The notes under the pieces are model-generated. The model saw only the letters and a program-made list of their open reading frames with translations. It ran no database searches and had not been told where the DNA came from. 64,000 nt of DNA from Massilia norwichensis (GTDB lineage: Bacteria > Pseudomonadota > Gammaproteobacteria > Burkholderiales > Burkholderiaceae_D): assembly GCF_024753245.1 (NCBI RefSeq), contig NZ_JANUGX010000001.1, positions 186,001 to 250,000 of the forward strand, written 5' to 3'. Made by a program: the position numbers and the translations under genes. Below, in pieces: positions 53,238 to 62,457 of the stretch; position 1 is the first letter of the stretch; each line of letters opens with the position of its first letter.

Positions 53238-53381
53238 GCGGTGTCTCCTCCATGGTTGTACCGACGATGATAGCGCAGCATGCGCGTCGATTGACAGCCA
53301 TGCATTCTTGCACGTAGATTGGCAGGCTGGCCTTGCCCCTTGACCGAGGCAAGCACGACATACATACAAGATAGGACCGTC

Positions 53382-56051
53382 ATGCACCGCAGCCTGATCT
53401 CCGCCGCCGTCGCCCTCGCGCTCGCCGCCTTCCCGCTTCAACAAGCCATCGCCGCCCCGAAGGCGGCAGCGGCCCAGGAAGCCACCACCCAGCTGCCGCG
53501 CGGCGTCGTCCCCAGCCATTACGAGATCGCCTTGACGCCGGACGCGGCCAAGGGGCGCTTCACCGCCAGGGCGACGATCACCATCAGCGTCACCAAAGCC
53601 ACCAGCAGCATCACGCTGAACGCAGCCGACCTGCGCTTCGACAGCGCCAGCGTGGCGCCGCTCGCCGGCGGCAGTGCCCAGGGCGCGAAGACCAGCGTCG
53701 ATGCCGCGGCGCAGACCGCCACCTTCAGCGTCGACAAGCCGCTCGCGCCCGGCCTCTACAAGCTGACGCTGGATTACAGCGGCGTGATCGGCACCCAGGC
53801 GGTCGGCCTGTTCTCGCTCGACTACCCGGGCGCCGACGGCAAGCAGCAGCGCGCGCTCTACACCCAGTTCGAGAACTCGGACGCGCGCCGCATGATCCCA
53901 TCCTGGGACGAGCCGGCCTACAAGGCCACCTTCGCGCTGGACGTGACGATCCCGGCCGGCCAGATGGCGGTCAGTAACATGCCGGCCGCGAGCACCACTA
54001 CGCTGCCGGACGGTCGCCAGAAGGTGAGCTTCGCGAAGACGCCGAAGATGTCGACCTACCTGCTGTTCTTCGCGCTGGGCGACTTCGAGCGCGCGACCGT
54101 CAAGGCCGAAGGCACCGAGATCGGCGTCGTCACGCGCCGCGGCGCCATCGACCAGGCCAGGTTCGCGCTCGACGCCTCGAAGGACATTCTGCGCGAGTAC
54201 AACGACTACTTCGGCGTGCGCTATCCGCTGCCCAAGCTCGACAACATCGCCGGCCCCGGCCGCAGCCAGTTCTTCGGCGCGATGGAAAACTGGGGCGCGA
54301 TCTTCACCTTCGAATACGCGCTGCTGTTCGATCCGGCCAGCTCGACCCAGCACGACCGCCAGGAGATCTTCGCCACCGCCGCCCACGAGATGGCGCACCA
54401 GTGGTTCGGCGACCTGGTCACGATGCGCTGGTGGGACGACCTGTGGCTGAACGAAGGCTTCGCCTCGTGGATGGAAAGCCGCATGACGGCGCGCCTGCAC
54501 CCGGAATGGAACACGCGCCTGGGCGCGGTCGGCAGCCGCGACGGCGCCATGCAGCGCGACTCGGTCGCCACCACCCACCCGGTGGTGCAGCACATCGAGA
54601 CCGTCGAGCAGGCCAACCAGGCCTTCGACGAGATCACTTATCAAAAGGGCGAAGCGGTGATCCGCATGCTCGAAGCCTATGTGGGCGAGAACGCCTGGCG
54701 CAGCGGCGTGCGCAGCTACATGAAGGCCCACGCCTATGGCAATACGGTGTCGGACGATTTGTGGAAGCAGATCGAGAAAGCCGCCGGCAAGCCGGTGACG
54801 GCGATCGCCCACGACTTCACGCTGCAGCCGGGCGTGCCCCTGATCCGCGTCGGCGAACCGGTGTGCAGGAATGGCTCGACCATCGTGCCGCTGACCCAGG
54901 CCGAGTTCTCGCGCGACCGGCCCGACAAGAAGCCGCTGGCCTGGCGCGTGCCGGTCATCGCCCAGGTCGCCGGCAACGACAAGCAGGCGTCGACGCTGGT
55001 CTCTGGCGGCAAGGGCAGCATCACCCTGCCCGGCTGCGGCGCGGTGATCGTCAACGCCGGCCAGAGCGGCTACTACCGCACCCTGTACGCGCCGAAGGAA
55101 TTCGCGCAACTGGCGCAGGCTTTCGCGACGCTGGCGCCGATCGACCAGATCGGCCTGCTGTCGGACAGCCAGTCGCTGGGCCTGGCCGGCCTGCAGCCCG
55201 CATCGAACGCGCTCGACCTGGCCAAGGCCGCGCCGGTCAGCGCCGACCCGCAGGTCTGGAGCCGCATCGCGCGCCTGTTCGAAGGCCTGCACTGGCGCTT
55301 CCAGAATTGGCCGGAGAACGGCGGGGCCGGCCGGCAGCGCCTGAACAGCTTCGCGATCGCACGCCTGGCGCCGGTGATGGCGCAGACCGGCTGGGAGGCA
55401 CGCAGCGGCGAAGCGCCCGCCGTCGCCAACCTGCGCGAAGAGCTGATCGGCACCCTGAGCGAACTGGGCGACGCCACCGTCATCGCCGAGGCACGGCGCC
55501 GCTACGCCGCGATGGACAAGGATCCGTCGATCGTGCCGGGTCCGCTGCGCAAGACGGTCCTCGCCGTGGTCGCCCAGCACGCCGATGCCGCCACCTGGGA
55601 CGGCCTGCGCACCCGCGCACGCGCCGAGACCAATCCGCTGCTGCGCGATCACCTGTACGTGCTGCTCGCCAGCGTCGAGAACAAGGCGCTGGCCGAGCGC
55701 GCGCTGCAGCTGGCGCTGACCGATGAGCCGGGCCTGACCAACAGCGCGGCGATGATCTCGGCGGTGGCCCAGCGCTATCCGGACATGGCGCTCGACTTCG
55801 CCCTGGCCAACACGGCGAAGATCAACGAGCGCGTCGACGCCAGCTCGCGCAGCCGCTACTTCGCGCGCCTGGCGATGGGGTCCTCGAATCCGGCGACCAT
55901 CGCCAAGCTGAAGGGTTACGCCCAGGCCAGCCTGGCGGCCAGCTCGCGCGGCGACGTCGAGGCGGCGATCGCGGCGATCCAGGACCGCATCAAGACCAAT
56001 GCGGCGCGCCTGCCGGAGATCGACGCCTGGCTGCAGCGGCATAGCCGCTGA
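53382..56051 (+). CDS. M1 family zinc aminopeptidase, exported
   Basis: An 889-residue metallopeptidase. A signal peptide (residues 1-24, ending QQAIAA) sends it to the periplasm. The M1 motifs are clear: GAMENWG near residue 298 and HEMAHQWFGDLV with the second-shell Glu in NEGFASWME (zinc site HEXXH-18-E) near residue 334. A C-terminal ERAP1-like helical domain (~530-885) completes it. It removes N-terminal residues from peptides. The ATG at 53382 is preferred because it starts the signal peptide; an ATG at 53319 would add 21 residues. Confidence 0.93.
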   Translation: MHRSLISAAVALALAAFPLQQAIAAPKAAAAQEATTQLPRGVVPSHYEIALTPDAAKGRFTARATITISVTKATSSITLNAADLRFDSASVAPLAGGSAQGAKTSVDAAAQTATFSVDKPLAPGLYKLTLDYSGVIGTQAVGLFSLDYPGADGKQQRALYTQFENSDARRMIPSWDEPAYKATFALDVTIPAGQMAVSNMPAASTTTLPDGRQKVSFAKTPKMSTYLLFFALGDFERATVKAEGTEIGVVTRRGAIDQARFALDASKDILREYNDYFGVRYPLPKLDNIAGPGRSQFFGAMENWGAIFTFEYALLFDPASSTQHDRQEIFATAAHEMAHQWFGDLVTMRWWDDLWLNEGFASWMESRMTARLHPEWNTRLGAVGSRDGAMQRDSVATTHPVVQHIETVEQANQAFDEITYQKGEAVIRMLEAYVGENAWRSGVRSYMKAHAYGNTVSDDLWKQIEKAAGKPVTAIAHDFTLQPGVPLIRVGEPVCRNGSTIVPLTQAEFSRDRPDKKPLAWRVPVIAQVAGNDKQASTLVSGGKGSITLPGCGAVIVNAGQSGYYRTLYAPKEFAQLAQAFATLAPIDQIGLLSDSQSLGLAGLQPASNALDLAKAAPVSADPQVWSRIARLFEGLHWRFQNWPENGGAGRQRLNSFAIARLAPVMAQTGWEARSGEAPAVANLREELIGTLSELGDATVIAEARRRYAAMDKDPSIVPGPLRKTVLAVVAQHADAATWDGLRTRARAETNPLLRDHLYVLLASVENKALAERALQLALTDEPGLTNSAAMISAVAQRYPDMALDFALANTAKINERVDASSRSRYFARLAMGSSNPATIAKLKGYAQASLAASSRGDVEAAIAAIQDRIKTNAARLPEIDAWLQRHSR

Positions 56052-56078
56052 AACACCTGAGACGCCCGAGACGGCTGT

Positions 56079-56142
56079 AGCGCCCGATGGCGGCGCTGCG
56101 CCGGCGCGCCGCCGCCCCTGCACGCGGCGCTTGTCGGGCGCT
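56079..56142. terminator. GC-rich hairpin between convergent aminopeptidase and glpD
   Basis: AGCGCCCGA (56079-56087) pairs with TCGGGCGCT (56134-56142), and the bases between can form further GC stems. It abuts the glpD stop codon and lies just past the aminopeptidase stop; a TTTT follows on the plus strand. Likely a bidirectional transcription end. Confidence 0.5.
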
Positions 56143-56143
56143 G

Positions 56144-57754
56144 CTACTTTTCCAGCGCGCGCAGCACGGCGGCCGGTGCGGAAGCGCCGCGCCTTGCAGC
56201 CCACGCCGCCAGCCAGGCATCCAGCCGGCGCGTGGCATCGGGCCGGGCCGGGGACGGCAGGTGCAGCCCCAGCTTGGTGCGGCGCCACAGGATGTCGTCC
56301 GCGGTCTGGGCCCACTCCTGCTTGACCAGCCAGTCCGCCTCCACCTCGAACAGGCCCGGCACGATCTCCGCGCCCAGGTCGGCGCGGCTGCGGCAAGGCC
56401 CCAGCATGGTGCCGAGCCGGGTGCCGTAGGCGCGCGCATAGCGGGCCACCAGCGCCGGCGGCAGTGCGGCATATTGCTGCTGGCGGGTGCGGGTCCAGGC
56501 CTCGAACTGCCGTACCCCGCGCGCACTGGGCTGGCGCCCGAACAGGTCGCCGCCCGGCAGGCAGGCCTGATCGGTCCAGCCGGGCACGCGCCGGCCCAGC
56601 GCGGGCGCGATCCAGTCGACGGCCTGCTCGGCCAGTTTTCGAAACGTGGTCACCTTGCCGCCGAAGACGGACAACAGCGGCGCGCCCTCGCGGTCGGTTT
56701 CCAGCCGGTAGTCGCGGCTGGCGCCGGATGCGCTGCCGGCCGCATCTTCGATCAGCGGCCGCACGCCGGCATAGCTCCACACCACGTCCTCGACGCCGAT
56801 GCGCTGCGCGAACGCGCGGTTGACGGCGCCGCACAGGTAATCCAGCTCGGCGTCGTCGATGGCGACCCGGTCGAGGTCGCCCCGGTAATCGACGTCGGTG
56901 GTGCCGACCAGGGTGTAGGCCCCTTCGTAGGGAATCGCGAACACGATACGGCCATCGGGCTGTTGCAGGATATACGCACTGTCGTGCGCGAACAGGCGCG
57001 GCACCACGATGTGACTGCCCTTCACCAGACGCAGCGTGCGCGCCGGTTTGCCGGTACCGCCTGCCAGGCCGAGAAAGTCCGCCGCCCACGGCCCGGCCGC
57101 ATTCACCAGGCAGCGCGCATGCACGCGCAGGCTTTCGTCGACGCCTTGCAGGGTGGCGACCCAGCGCTGCGGTTCGCGCACCAGCTGCGTGCAGCGGGTG
57201 CGGGTCAGGATGCGGGCGCCGCGCTCGCGGGCGTCGATGGCGGCCAGTACCACTAGCCGGGCATCGTCGACCCAGGCATCGGAATACGCAAACGCGCGGC
57301 TGAACTGCGGCTGCAGCGGGCTGCCTGCCGGGTGGTCGCGCAGCGACAGCGCCTCGGAGCCGGGCAGGAAATCGCGCCGCGCCAGGTGGTCGTAGAGGAA
57401 CAGGCCGGCACGGATCATCCAGGCCGGGCGCATCCCGGCGCTGCTGGCATGCGGCATGACGAAGCGCAGCGGACGCATGATGTGCGGACCGCTCTTCAGC
57501 AGCACTTCGCGCTCGGCCAGCGCCTTGCGCACCAGGCCGAAGTGGTACTGCTCCAGATAGCGCAGCCCGCCGTGTATCAGTTTGCTGGACGCCGAGGACG
57601 TGTGCTGGGCCAGGTCGTCCTTCTCGCACAGGACCACGCGCAGGCCGCGCCCGCTGGCGTCGCGCGCGATGCCGGCGCCGTTGATGCCGCCGCCCACCAC
57701 CAGTACGTCATAATCGATGCGTCGGCCAGCCGCACCTCGTGAATGTTCGCTCAT
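56144..57754 (-). CDS. glpD: Aerobic glycerol-3-phosphate dehydrogenase
   Basis: A 536-residue FAD enzyme that oxidises glycerol-3-phosphate to dihydroxyacetone phosphate and reduces quinone at the inner membrane. The FAD motif DVLVVGGGINGAGIARD is near residues 16-32; SSASSKLIHGGLRYLE near 57, the GTTDVDY block and FGGKVTTFRKLAE complete the family pattern. The ATG at 57754 follows GGGAGGAAGG. It is divergent from the HD hydrolase gene; glpK, glpF and glpR are not nearby. Confidence 0.94.
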   Translation of the reverse strand: MSEHSRGAAGRRIDYDVLVVGGGINGAGIARDASGRGLRVVLCEKDDLAQHTSSASSKLIHGGLRYLEQYHFGLVRKALAEREVLLKSGPHIMRPLRFVMPHASSAGMRPAWMIRAGLFLYDHLARRDFLPGSEALSLRDHPAGSPLQPQFSRAFAYSDAWVDDARLVVLAAIDARERGARILTRTRCTQLVREPQRWVATLQGVDESLRVHARCLVNAAGPWAADFLGLAGGTGKPARTLRLVKGSHIVVPRLFAHDSAYILQQPDGRIVFAIPYEGAYTLVGTTDVDYRGDLDRVAIDDAELDYLCGAVNRAFAQRIGVEDVVWSYAGVRPLIEDAAGSASGASRDYRLETDREGAPLLSVFGGKVTTFRKLAEQAVDWIAPALGRRVPGWTDQACLPGGDLFGRQPSARGVRQFEAWTRTRQQQYAALPPALVARYARAYGTRLGTMLGPCRSRADLGAEIVPGLFEVEADWLVKQEWAQTADDILWRRTKLGLHLPSPARPDATRRLDAWLAAWAARRGASAPAAVLRALEK

Positions 57755-57837
57755 CCTTCCTCCCGGGTCTGCGCAGCAGTCCAGTGTAGTGGGCGCGCGG
57801 CCGCGGGTGTTCAGCCATATCAATGTAGAATTCCCGG

Positions 57838-58473
57838 ATGACGATACGCGCCTGGGTTCGCATGCCATCCGGCAAGCGCCTCGACCTGCTCAATCCTACC
57901 CCTTTCGACTGGGACGATGCCGACCTCGCTCTCGGCCTGGCCCGCACCTACCGCTGGGGCGGTCACTCGGCCTGGCCGCTGCCGCTGTCCGTGGCCCAGC
58001 ATTCGATCTGCGTGATGCTGCTGCGCCGCGCCGCGTCCGACGTACCGCTGGCGCCCGTGGTCGAGCTGCGCGAACTGCTGCACGATGCCGAGGAAGGCCT
58101 GCTCGGCTTCGACGCCGTCTCCCCTTTGAAACCTTTCCTGGGCGAGGGCTTCAAGGCGCTCACCCAGCGGCTCGAGCAGATGGTGTTCTTGCGCTACGGC
58201 CTGCCGGCCTGGACACCTGCCGAGCATGCGAAGCACAAGCAGGCCGACCGCCTGGCCGCCGCCAGCGAGGCCGTGCACGTGGTCGGCTGGAAGGAAGAGG
58301 AAGTGTGGAATACGCTGAAGATCCGTGCCGCCGTGCTGGAAGAGGATCCGCTGGCGGAGCGCTATCGCTGCCGGCCGTGGGAGCCTTGGCCGCCGGTGGT
58401 GGCGGCGGAACGGTTCCTGATCGAGCTTGATCACCTGACACAGCGCATCGATGCCGGAGATGTCCATGACTGA
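57838..58473 (+). CDS. HD-superfamily hydrolase
   Basis: A 211-residue HD-type phosphohydrolase. Metal ligands are seen in LSVAQHS (His near residue 60), LLHDAEEGLLGFD (the His-Asp pair near 82) and QADRLAAA (Asp near 138). Such enzymes cleave nucleoside monophosphates or related esters; the exact substrate is not known. It overlaps the Sir2 gene, so the two are probably co-translated. No good Shine-Dalgarno precedes the ATG. Confidence 0.8.
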   Translation: MTIRAWVRMPSGKRLDLLNPTPFDWDDADLALGLARTYRWGGHSAWPLPLSVAQHSICVMLLRRAASDVPLAPVVELRELLHDAEEGLLGFDAVSPLKPFLGEGFKALTQRLEQMVFLRYGLPAWTPAEHAKHKQADRLAAASEAVHVVGWKEEEVWNTLKIRAAVLEEDPLAERYRCRPWEPWPPVVAAERFLIELDHLTQRIDAGDVHD

Positions 58474-59293
58474 TGCTCTCGACGCCGCCATCGCCCGCGC
58501 CGCCGGCCTGCTGCGCGACGCCGACGCCCTCCTGATCGGCGCCGGCGCCGGCATCGGCATCGATTCCGGCCTGCCCGATTTCCGCGGAGATCATGGCTTC
58601 TGGCGCGCCTATCCGCCGCTCGCCAGGCTGGGTATCCGTTTCTTCGAGATCGCGAATCCGCGCAGCTTTGCCGCACAGCCGGAGCTGGCCTGGGGCTTCT
58701 ACGGCCACCGGCTGGCGCTGTACCGCGAAACCGTGCCGCACGACGGCTTTGCGATCCTGCGCGCACTGGGCGCCGCGCTGCCCTTGAGCGCCTTCGTCTT
58801 CACCAGCAATGTCGACGGCCAGTTCCAGAAAGCCGGCTTCGCAGACGGGCAGGTGCTCGAGTGCCATGGCTCCATTCACCACCTGCAGTGCAGCCGCCCC
58901 TGCAGCGAGGCGATCTGGCCGGCGGACGCGGTGCAGCCGCACATCGACCCCGCCGACTGCCTGATGCGCCCGCCACTGCCCAGCTGCCCGCACTGCGGCG
59001 CGCTGGCGCGGCCGAATGTGCTGATGTTTAACGACGGCCGCTGGGTGGACGGGCGCACCGAAGCGCAGTACGGCCGTTTCGAGGCCTGGCTCGGAGAGGT
59101 CCGACGGCTGGCCGTGATCGAACTGGGCGCCGGTACCGACGTGCCTTCAGTGCGTCGCATGTGCGAAAGCCAGAATGCGCCGCTGATCCGCATCAATCCG
59201 CGCGAGCCTGAGGTGCGCTCGGCCCAGGACGTCAGCATCGCGGCCGGTGCGCTGGATGTCTTGCGGCGGCTATGCATAACCTTGCGCCAATGA
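58466..59293 (+). CDS. Sir2-family NAD-dependent deacetylase-like protein
   Basis: A 275-residue sirtuin. The NAD site reads GAGAGIGIDSGLPDFRG near residues 26-42, TSNVDGQF near 113, catalytic His in ECHGSIHHLQC near 133, and a zinc-binding CPHCG near 178 paired with Cys near 141 and 145. It would remove acyl groups from proteins using NAD, or consume NAD. The ATG at 58466 has GGAG six bases upstream and overlaps the HD gene stop; an ATG at 58451 is also open. Confidence 0.86.
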   Translation: MTDALDAAIARAAGLLRDADALLIGAGAGIGIDSGLPDFRGDHGFWRAYPPLARLGIRFFEIANPRSFAAQPELAWGFYGHRLALYRETVPHDGFAILRALGAALPLSAFVFTSNVDGQFQKAGFADGQVLECHGSIHHLQCSRPCSEAIWPADAVQPHIDPADCLMRPPLPSCPHCGALARPNVLMFNDGRWVDGRTEAQYGRFEAWLGEVRRLAVIELGAGTDVPSVRRMCESQNAPLIRINPREPEVRSAQDVSIAAGALDVLRRLCITLRQ

Positions 59294-59675
59294 AATATTC
59301 TTTCACTTGTGCATGTCACGTGAAATTTTCTTTCAGCAAGAATTGAGACGACTACAGTAGCGCACTGCAAGAGTTGGTCTTACGAAAATGCTAAGACTTT
59401 CATCAAGTTCAAGTCCTAAATCCTTGATTCCTCAGCCTTTATTTTCATATCCACAGGAAATGTGGATAACTGTGTGGACAAGCGCCTCTTGACAAGCCGG
59501 AAGCGCAGTATTGGTGCGGGTTTCAACAAATTGCCCGTTCAACAGGCAAATTTTAAGCCTATACAAATCAAAGACTTACACAAGCGCTTGTTTTGTACAG
59601 GATATGGCTATGCGGCAAATTCCTACAAGTGTAGGACACGGGGGATAACTCGTTCGGCTTACCCCCGCTGCATCC
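59294..59675. other. 382-base AT-rich gap between sir2 and helicase genes
   Basis: The gap separates two convergent genes. It is much richer in A/T than its surroundings. It contains the DnaA-box repeat A (59447-59539) and a small TTGCC-N9-GGCAA hairpin followed by ATTTT (59531-59554). No convincing gene was found; an open frame 59462-59791 runs through repeat A but lacks a ribosome site. Confidence 0.6.
59447..59539 (+). repeat. Imperfect direct repeat A with DnaA boxes
   Basis: About 93 bases similar to repeat B at 61853-61945, in the same orientation. It begins with ATATCCACA (59447-59455), followed by a perfect DnaA box TGTGGATAA (59461-59469) and TGTGGACAA (59473-59481), a TTGACA (59489-59494) and a shared GCGGGTTTCAACAA-TTGCCCGTT block. 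The two copies flank the helicase gene. Confidence 0.8.
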
Positions 59676-61769
59676 CTATTTCCACGCATTTCTTGCCCGT
59701 TCGCGAACCAACATCCGCACTTCGTTCGGCATCGGCTTGCGACTGTGCGGCGTTTCCGCATTCACCCAGGTGCATTCTTCGAAATGCTTGAGCATCGCCG
59801 GGCTGATGAAGCGGCTGCGCTGTGCGTAGACGTGACGGTCGCCCATCTGCGCCTGCTGCTTGATGAAGAAGCGGTTCGGCAGCACCAGGTGCAGTTGCTC
59901 CTTGGCGCGCGTCATCGCCACATACAGCAGGCGCCGCTCTTCCTCCAGGTCTTCGGCGCTGCCGGTCGCCATGTCGGACGGGATGCAGCCGTCGACCACG
60001 TTCAGCACGTGCACGGCCTTCCACTCCTGCCCCTTGGCCGAGTGGATGGTCGACAGGATCAGATAGTCCTCGTCGAGCAGCGGCGCGCCGGCGCGGTCGC
60101 TGGTGGCGTCGGGCGGGTCCAGCGTCAGCTCGGTCAGGAAGCTTTCGCGCGAGCCGTAGCCGCCGGCCAGCTGCACCAGCTGCTCGAGGTCGGCGGCGCG
60201 CACCGGGGCGTCGTCGTACAGGCGCTCCAGGTGCGGCAGGTACCAGTTCTTGACCAGCTCGATGTCCATCGGCCAGCGCAGCCCTGGCGTTCGCAAGGTC
60301 TTGAACAGCGCAACGAAGGGTTCCCAGTCGCCCTGGGCGCGCGCCGGCGCCTCGAAGGCTTCCACGGCCGCCGTCGGCTCGGCGGCCTCGCCCACCGCAT
60401 CCAGCAGGCGCGCCGCGGTGGCCGGGCCGATGCCGGGAATCAGCTGGGCGACGCGAAAACCCGCCAGGCGCCCGCTCGGGTTCTGGGCGAAGCGCAGCAC
60501 GCCCAGGATGTCCTTGATGTGGGCCGCTTCCAGGAACTTCAGGCCGCCGAACTTCACGAACGGAATGTTCCGGCGCACCAGTTCCAGTTCCAGCGCGGCG
60601 CTGTGGCTGGCGGCGCGGAACAGCACGGCCTGCTGGGTCAGCCTGGTCCCCGCTTCGCGCTGCTCCAGCACGCGGTTGCAGACCCAGCGCGCCTGCTCGG
60701 CCTCGTCCGGGATCAGGACCAGTTGCGGCTTCGCGGTCGACACTTTATCGGTCCACAGCGTCTTCGCATGGCGTTCGAGCGCGGCCGCGATCACGGCGTT
60801 CGAGGCGTCGAGGATCGGCTGGGTGGAGCGGTAGTTGCGGTCCAGCGTGATCACGCGCGCCGGCTGCGAAAAAGCCTGCGGGAAATCGAGGATGTTGCGC
60901 ACCTTCGCGCCACGGAAGGAATAAATGGACTGGGCGTCATCGCCCACCACCATCACGCCGCGCCCGTCCGGCTTCATGCCCCGCAGGATCGCGGCCTGCA
61001 GGCGGTTGGTGTCCTGGTATTCGTCGACCAGCACGTGGTCGAACAGCGCGCCCAGCTCCGGCCCCAGTTCCGGGTCCGATGCCATCTCGGACCAGAACAG
61101 CAGCAGGTCGTCGTAGTCGAGCACGTTCTGTTCCTGCTTGGCGTCGACATAGGCGCCGAACAGGCGTTTCAGCTCTTCCTCCCATTCGCTGCACCAGGGG
61201 AAGGTCGACTGCAGCACCTCGGCCAGCGTATCGCGGCTGTTCACGACCCGCGAGTAGATCGCCAGGCAGGTGCCTTTCAGCGGAAAGCGCTTTTGACCAC
61301 CGGTCAGCCCGATATCCTGGCGCACCATGCCCATCAGGTCTTCGGAATCGGCACGATCATGGATGGTGAACGAAGATTCCAGCCCGATCCGGCCCGCGTA
61401 CTCGCGCAACAGGCGCGCGCCGATGGCGTGGAAAGTGCCGGCCCAGGGCAGCGCCGCCACGGCCTGGGCCGAGGTCCCGAAGATACGCTGCAAGACCCCG
61501 CCGGCGCGCTGCACCATCTCGTTGGCAGCGCGGCGCGAAAACGTCAATAATAGGATGCGTTGCGGGTCGGCGCCGGACTGGATCAGGCGCGCGACGCGGT
61601 GCGCCAGCGTATTGGTCTTGCCGGAACCGGCGCCGGCGACGACCAGCAGCGGCCGCGACTGGGCGGCGTCGACGTCATGTTCGACGGCCGCGCGCTGTTC
61701 AGGATTGAGGGACGCGTATGGGTCCGCGAGCGCGGGATCGGAAACGCTGGGGTCGACGGTATCTGGCAT
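59676..61769 (-). CDS. UvrD/Rep-family ATP-dependent DNA helicase
   Basis: A 697-residue superfamily 1 3'-5' helicase. Motifs in order: Q-motif LNPEQRAAV near residue 22, Walker A AGAGSGKTNT near 46, TFSRRAA, Walker B VDEYQDTN near 262, GDDAQSIYSFRGA, TLDRNYRST, STIHSAKGQEWKAV near 590 and YVAMTRAKEQLHL near 640. It unwinds DNA in repair or replication. The ATG at 61769 begins close to the conserved part; an open extension to 61862 reaches into repeat B. It is alone, bounded by repeats A and B. Confidence 0.9.
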   Translation of the reverse strand: MPDTVDPSVSDPALADPYASLNPEQRAAVEHDVDAAQSRPLLVVAGAGSGKTNTLAHRVARLIQSGADPQRILLLTFSRRAANEMVQRAGGVLQRIFGTSAQAVAALPWAGTFHAIGARLLREYAGRIGLESSFTIHDRADSEDLMGMVRQDIGLTGGQKRFPLKGTCLAIYSRVVNSRDTLAEVLQSTFPWCSEWEEELKRLFGAYVDAKQEQNVLDYDDLLLFWSEMASDPELGPELGALFDHVLVDEYQDTNRLQAAILRGMKPDGRGVMVVGDDAQSIYSFRGAKVRNILDFPQAFSQPARVITLDRNYRSTQPILDASNAVIAAALERHAKTLWTDKVSTAKPQLVLIPDEAEQARWVCNRVLEQREAGTRLTQQAVLFRAASHSAALELELVRRNIPFVKFGGLKFLEAAHIKDILGVLRFAQNPSGRLAGFRVAQLIPGIGPATAARLLDAVGEAAEPTAAVEAFEAPARAQGDWEPFVALFKTLRTPGLRWPMDIELVKNWYLPHLERLYDDAPVRAADLEQLVQLAGGYGSRESFLTELTLDPPDATSDRAGAPLLDEDYLILSTIHSAKGQEWKAVHVLNVVDGCIPSDMATGSAEDLEEERRLLYVAMTRAKEQLHLVLPNRFFIKQQAQMGDRHVYAQRSRFISPAMLKHFEECTWVNAETPHSRKPMPNEVRMLVRERARNAWK

Positions 61770-62071
61770 GGGACGACAGTTCGGATGATGACAGAACTGT
61801 ACATTTATCCAGTAGAGTTCCGCAAGCCCCATCGATCGCCTGGCTTGCCCAGATATCCACAAAAACTGTGGACAAGCATGTGGAAAAACACCCCCTTGAC
61901 ATGCGAAAAGCGAGGATTGATGCGGGTTTCAACAACTTGCCCGTTGCGCGTGCAGCTTGTTAAGACCAGAAAATCAATGGTTTACAAAGTCAAGTAGCGC
62001 ACGATTCGAATATTTTTGCAAGATGCACACGGGAAAAATTTGTGCATAACCACGGCTTGCAGGAAAGCGCA
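61770..62071. other. 302-base AT-rich gap upstream of helicase gene
   Basis: It holds repeat B (61853-61945) and presumably the helicase promoter on the minus strand; no strong -35/-10 pair for that strand was recognised. The stretch 61946-62071 shows no gene. Confidence 0.5.
61853..61945 (+). repeat. Imperfect direct repeat B with DnaA-like boxes
   Basis: Partner of repeat A. It carries ATATCCACA (61853-61861), TGTGGACAA (61867-61875), TGTGGAAAA (61879-61887), CTTGACA (61895-61901 region) and the shared ATGCGGGTTTCAACAACTTGCCCGTT block at its end. By eye about three quarters of positions agree with repeat A, with single-base shifts around TTGACA. Confidence 0.8.
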
Positions 62072-62260
62072 TCAAACGCTGGAAGAACGGCGCCGTTGCG
62101 GCTCGCCCAGCACTCTTTCGATGACCGGCGCAGCAATGTCCTGCGAGCGCAGGAATTCCACGGCGGATACGGTGCCGCTCTGCTGCTGCAAGACGATGCC
62201 GAGTTCGACGATGTCGCGGCGGTGCGCGTCCTGGCGCTGGCTGGGGCGGATCTGGTCCAT
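62072..62260 (-). CDS. Hypothetical small protein
   Basis: A 62-residue basic, helical protein (core RRDIVELGIVLQQQSGTVSAVEFLRSQDIAAPVIERVL). The sequence has the regular spacing of a small folded helical domain, and GGGAG lies five bases before the ATG at 62260. No family is recognised. A longer frame from 62380 or 62353 would add a hydrophobic, signal-like segment; it lacks a ribosome site and is less likely. Confidence 0.55.
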   Translation of the reverse strand: MDQIRPSQRQDAHRRDIVELGIVLQQQSGTVSAVEFLRSQDIAAPVIERVLGEPQRRRSSSV

Positions 62261-62457
62261 GCATGCTCCCGTCTGATCGTTCGCGGCTGCCTGCCGCACA
62301 TGCAGTATGCATGCGCACAGCCCAAATACAAGAAGAATTTGGCACCGGTTCATGACGGCATGATGACAGGCCGGCGCCATCGCAACGCGACCGCGTGCGC
62401 CGCCTCCACGCAGCCCGGCCTAGAATGGTCCCGTCATCCATCAACAGCGAGGATTCC

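Noticed and set aside
52614..57629. A 1671-codon open frame on the minus strand spanning the GST gene and antisense to the aminopeptidase.
   Set aside because: Only the last 207 residues (GST) match a family. The rest is the antisense of a well-supported M1 aminopeptidase plus part of glpD in another frame, low complexity and rich in Arg/Ala/Gly/Gln, typical of GC-rich shadow frames.
59447..59481. Chromosomal origin of replication.
   Set aside because: Three DnaA-type boxes are present, but there is no dnaA, dnaN, gyrB, rpmH or parAB nearby and no clear AT-rich unwinding repeats, so oriC is not supported.
59462..59791. A 109-residue frame in the AT-rich gap, starting inside DnaA-box repeat A.
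   Set aside because: No ribosome-binding site, runs into the helicase gene on the other strand, and the part matching repeat B is interrupted by stops there.
62261..62380. N-terminal signal peptide extension of the small protein at 62072-62260.
   Set aside because: A hydrophobic stretch is visible in frame, but there is no Shine-Dalgarno for its starts, whereas the ATG at 62260 has one.
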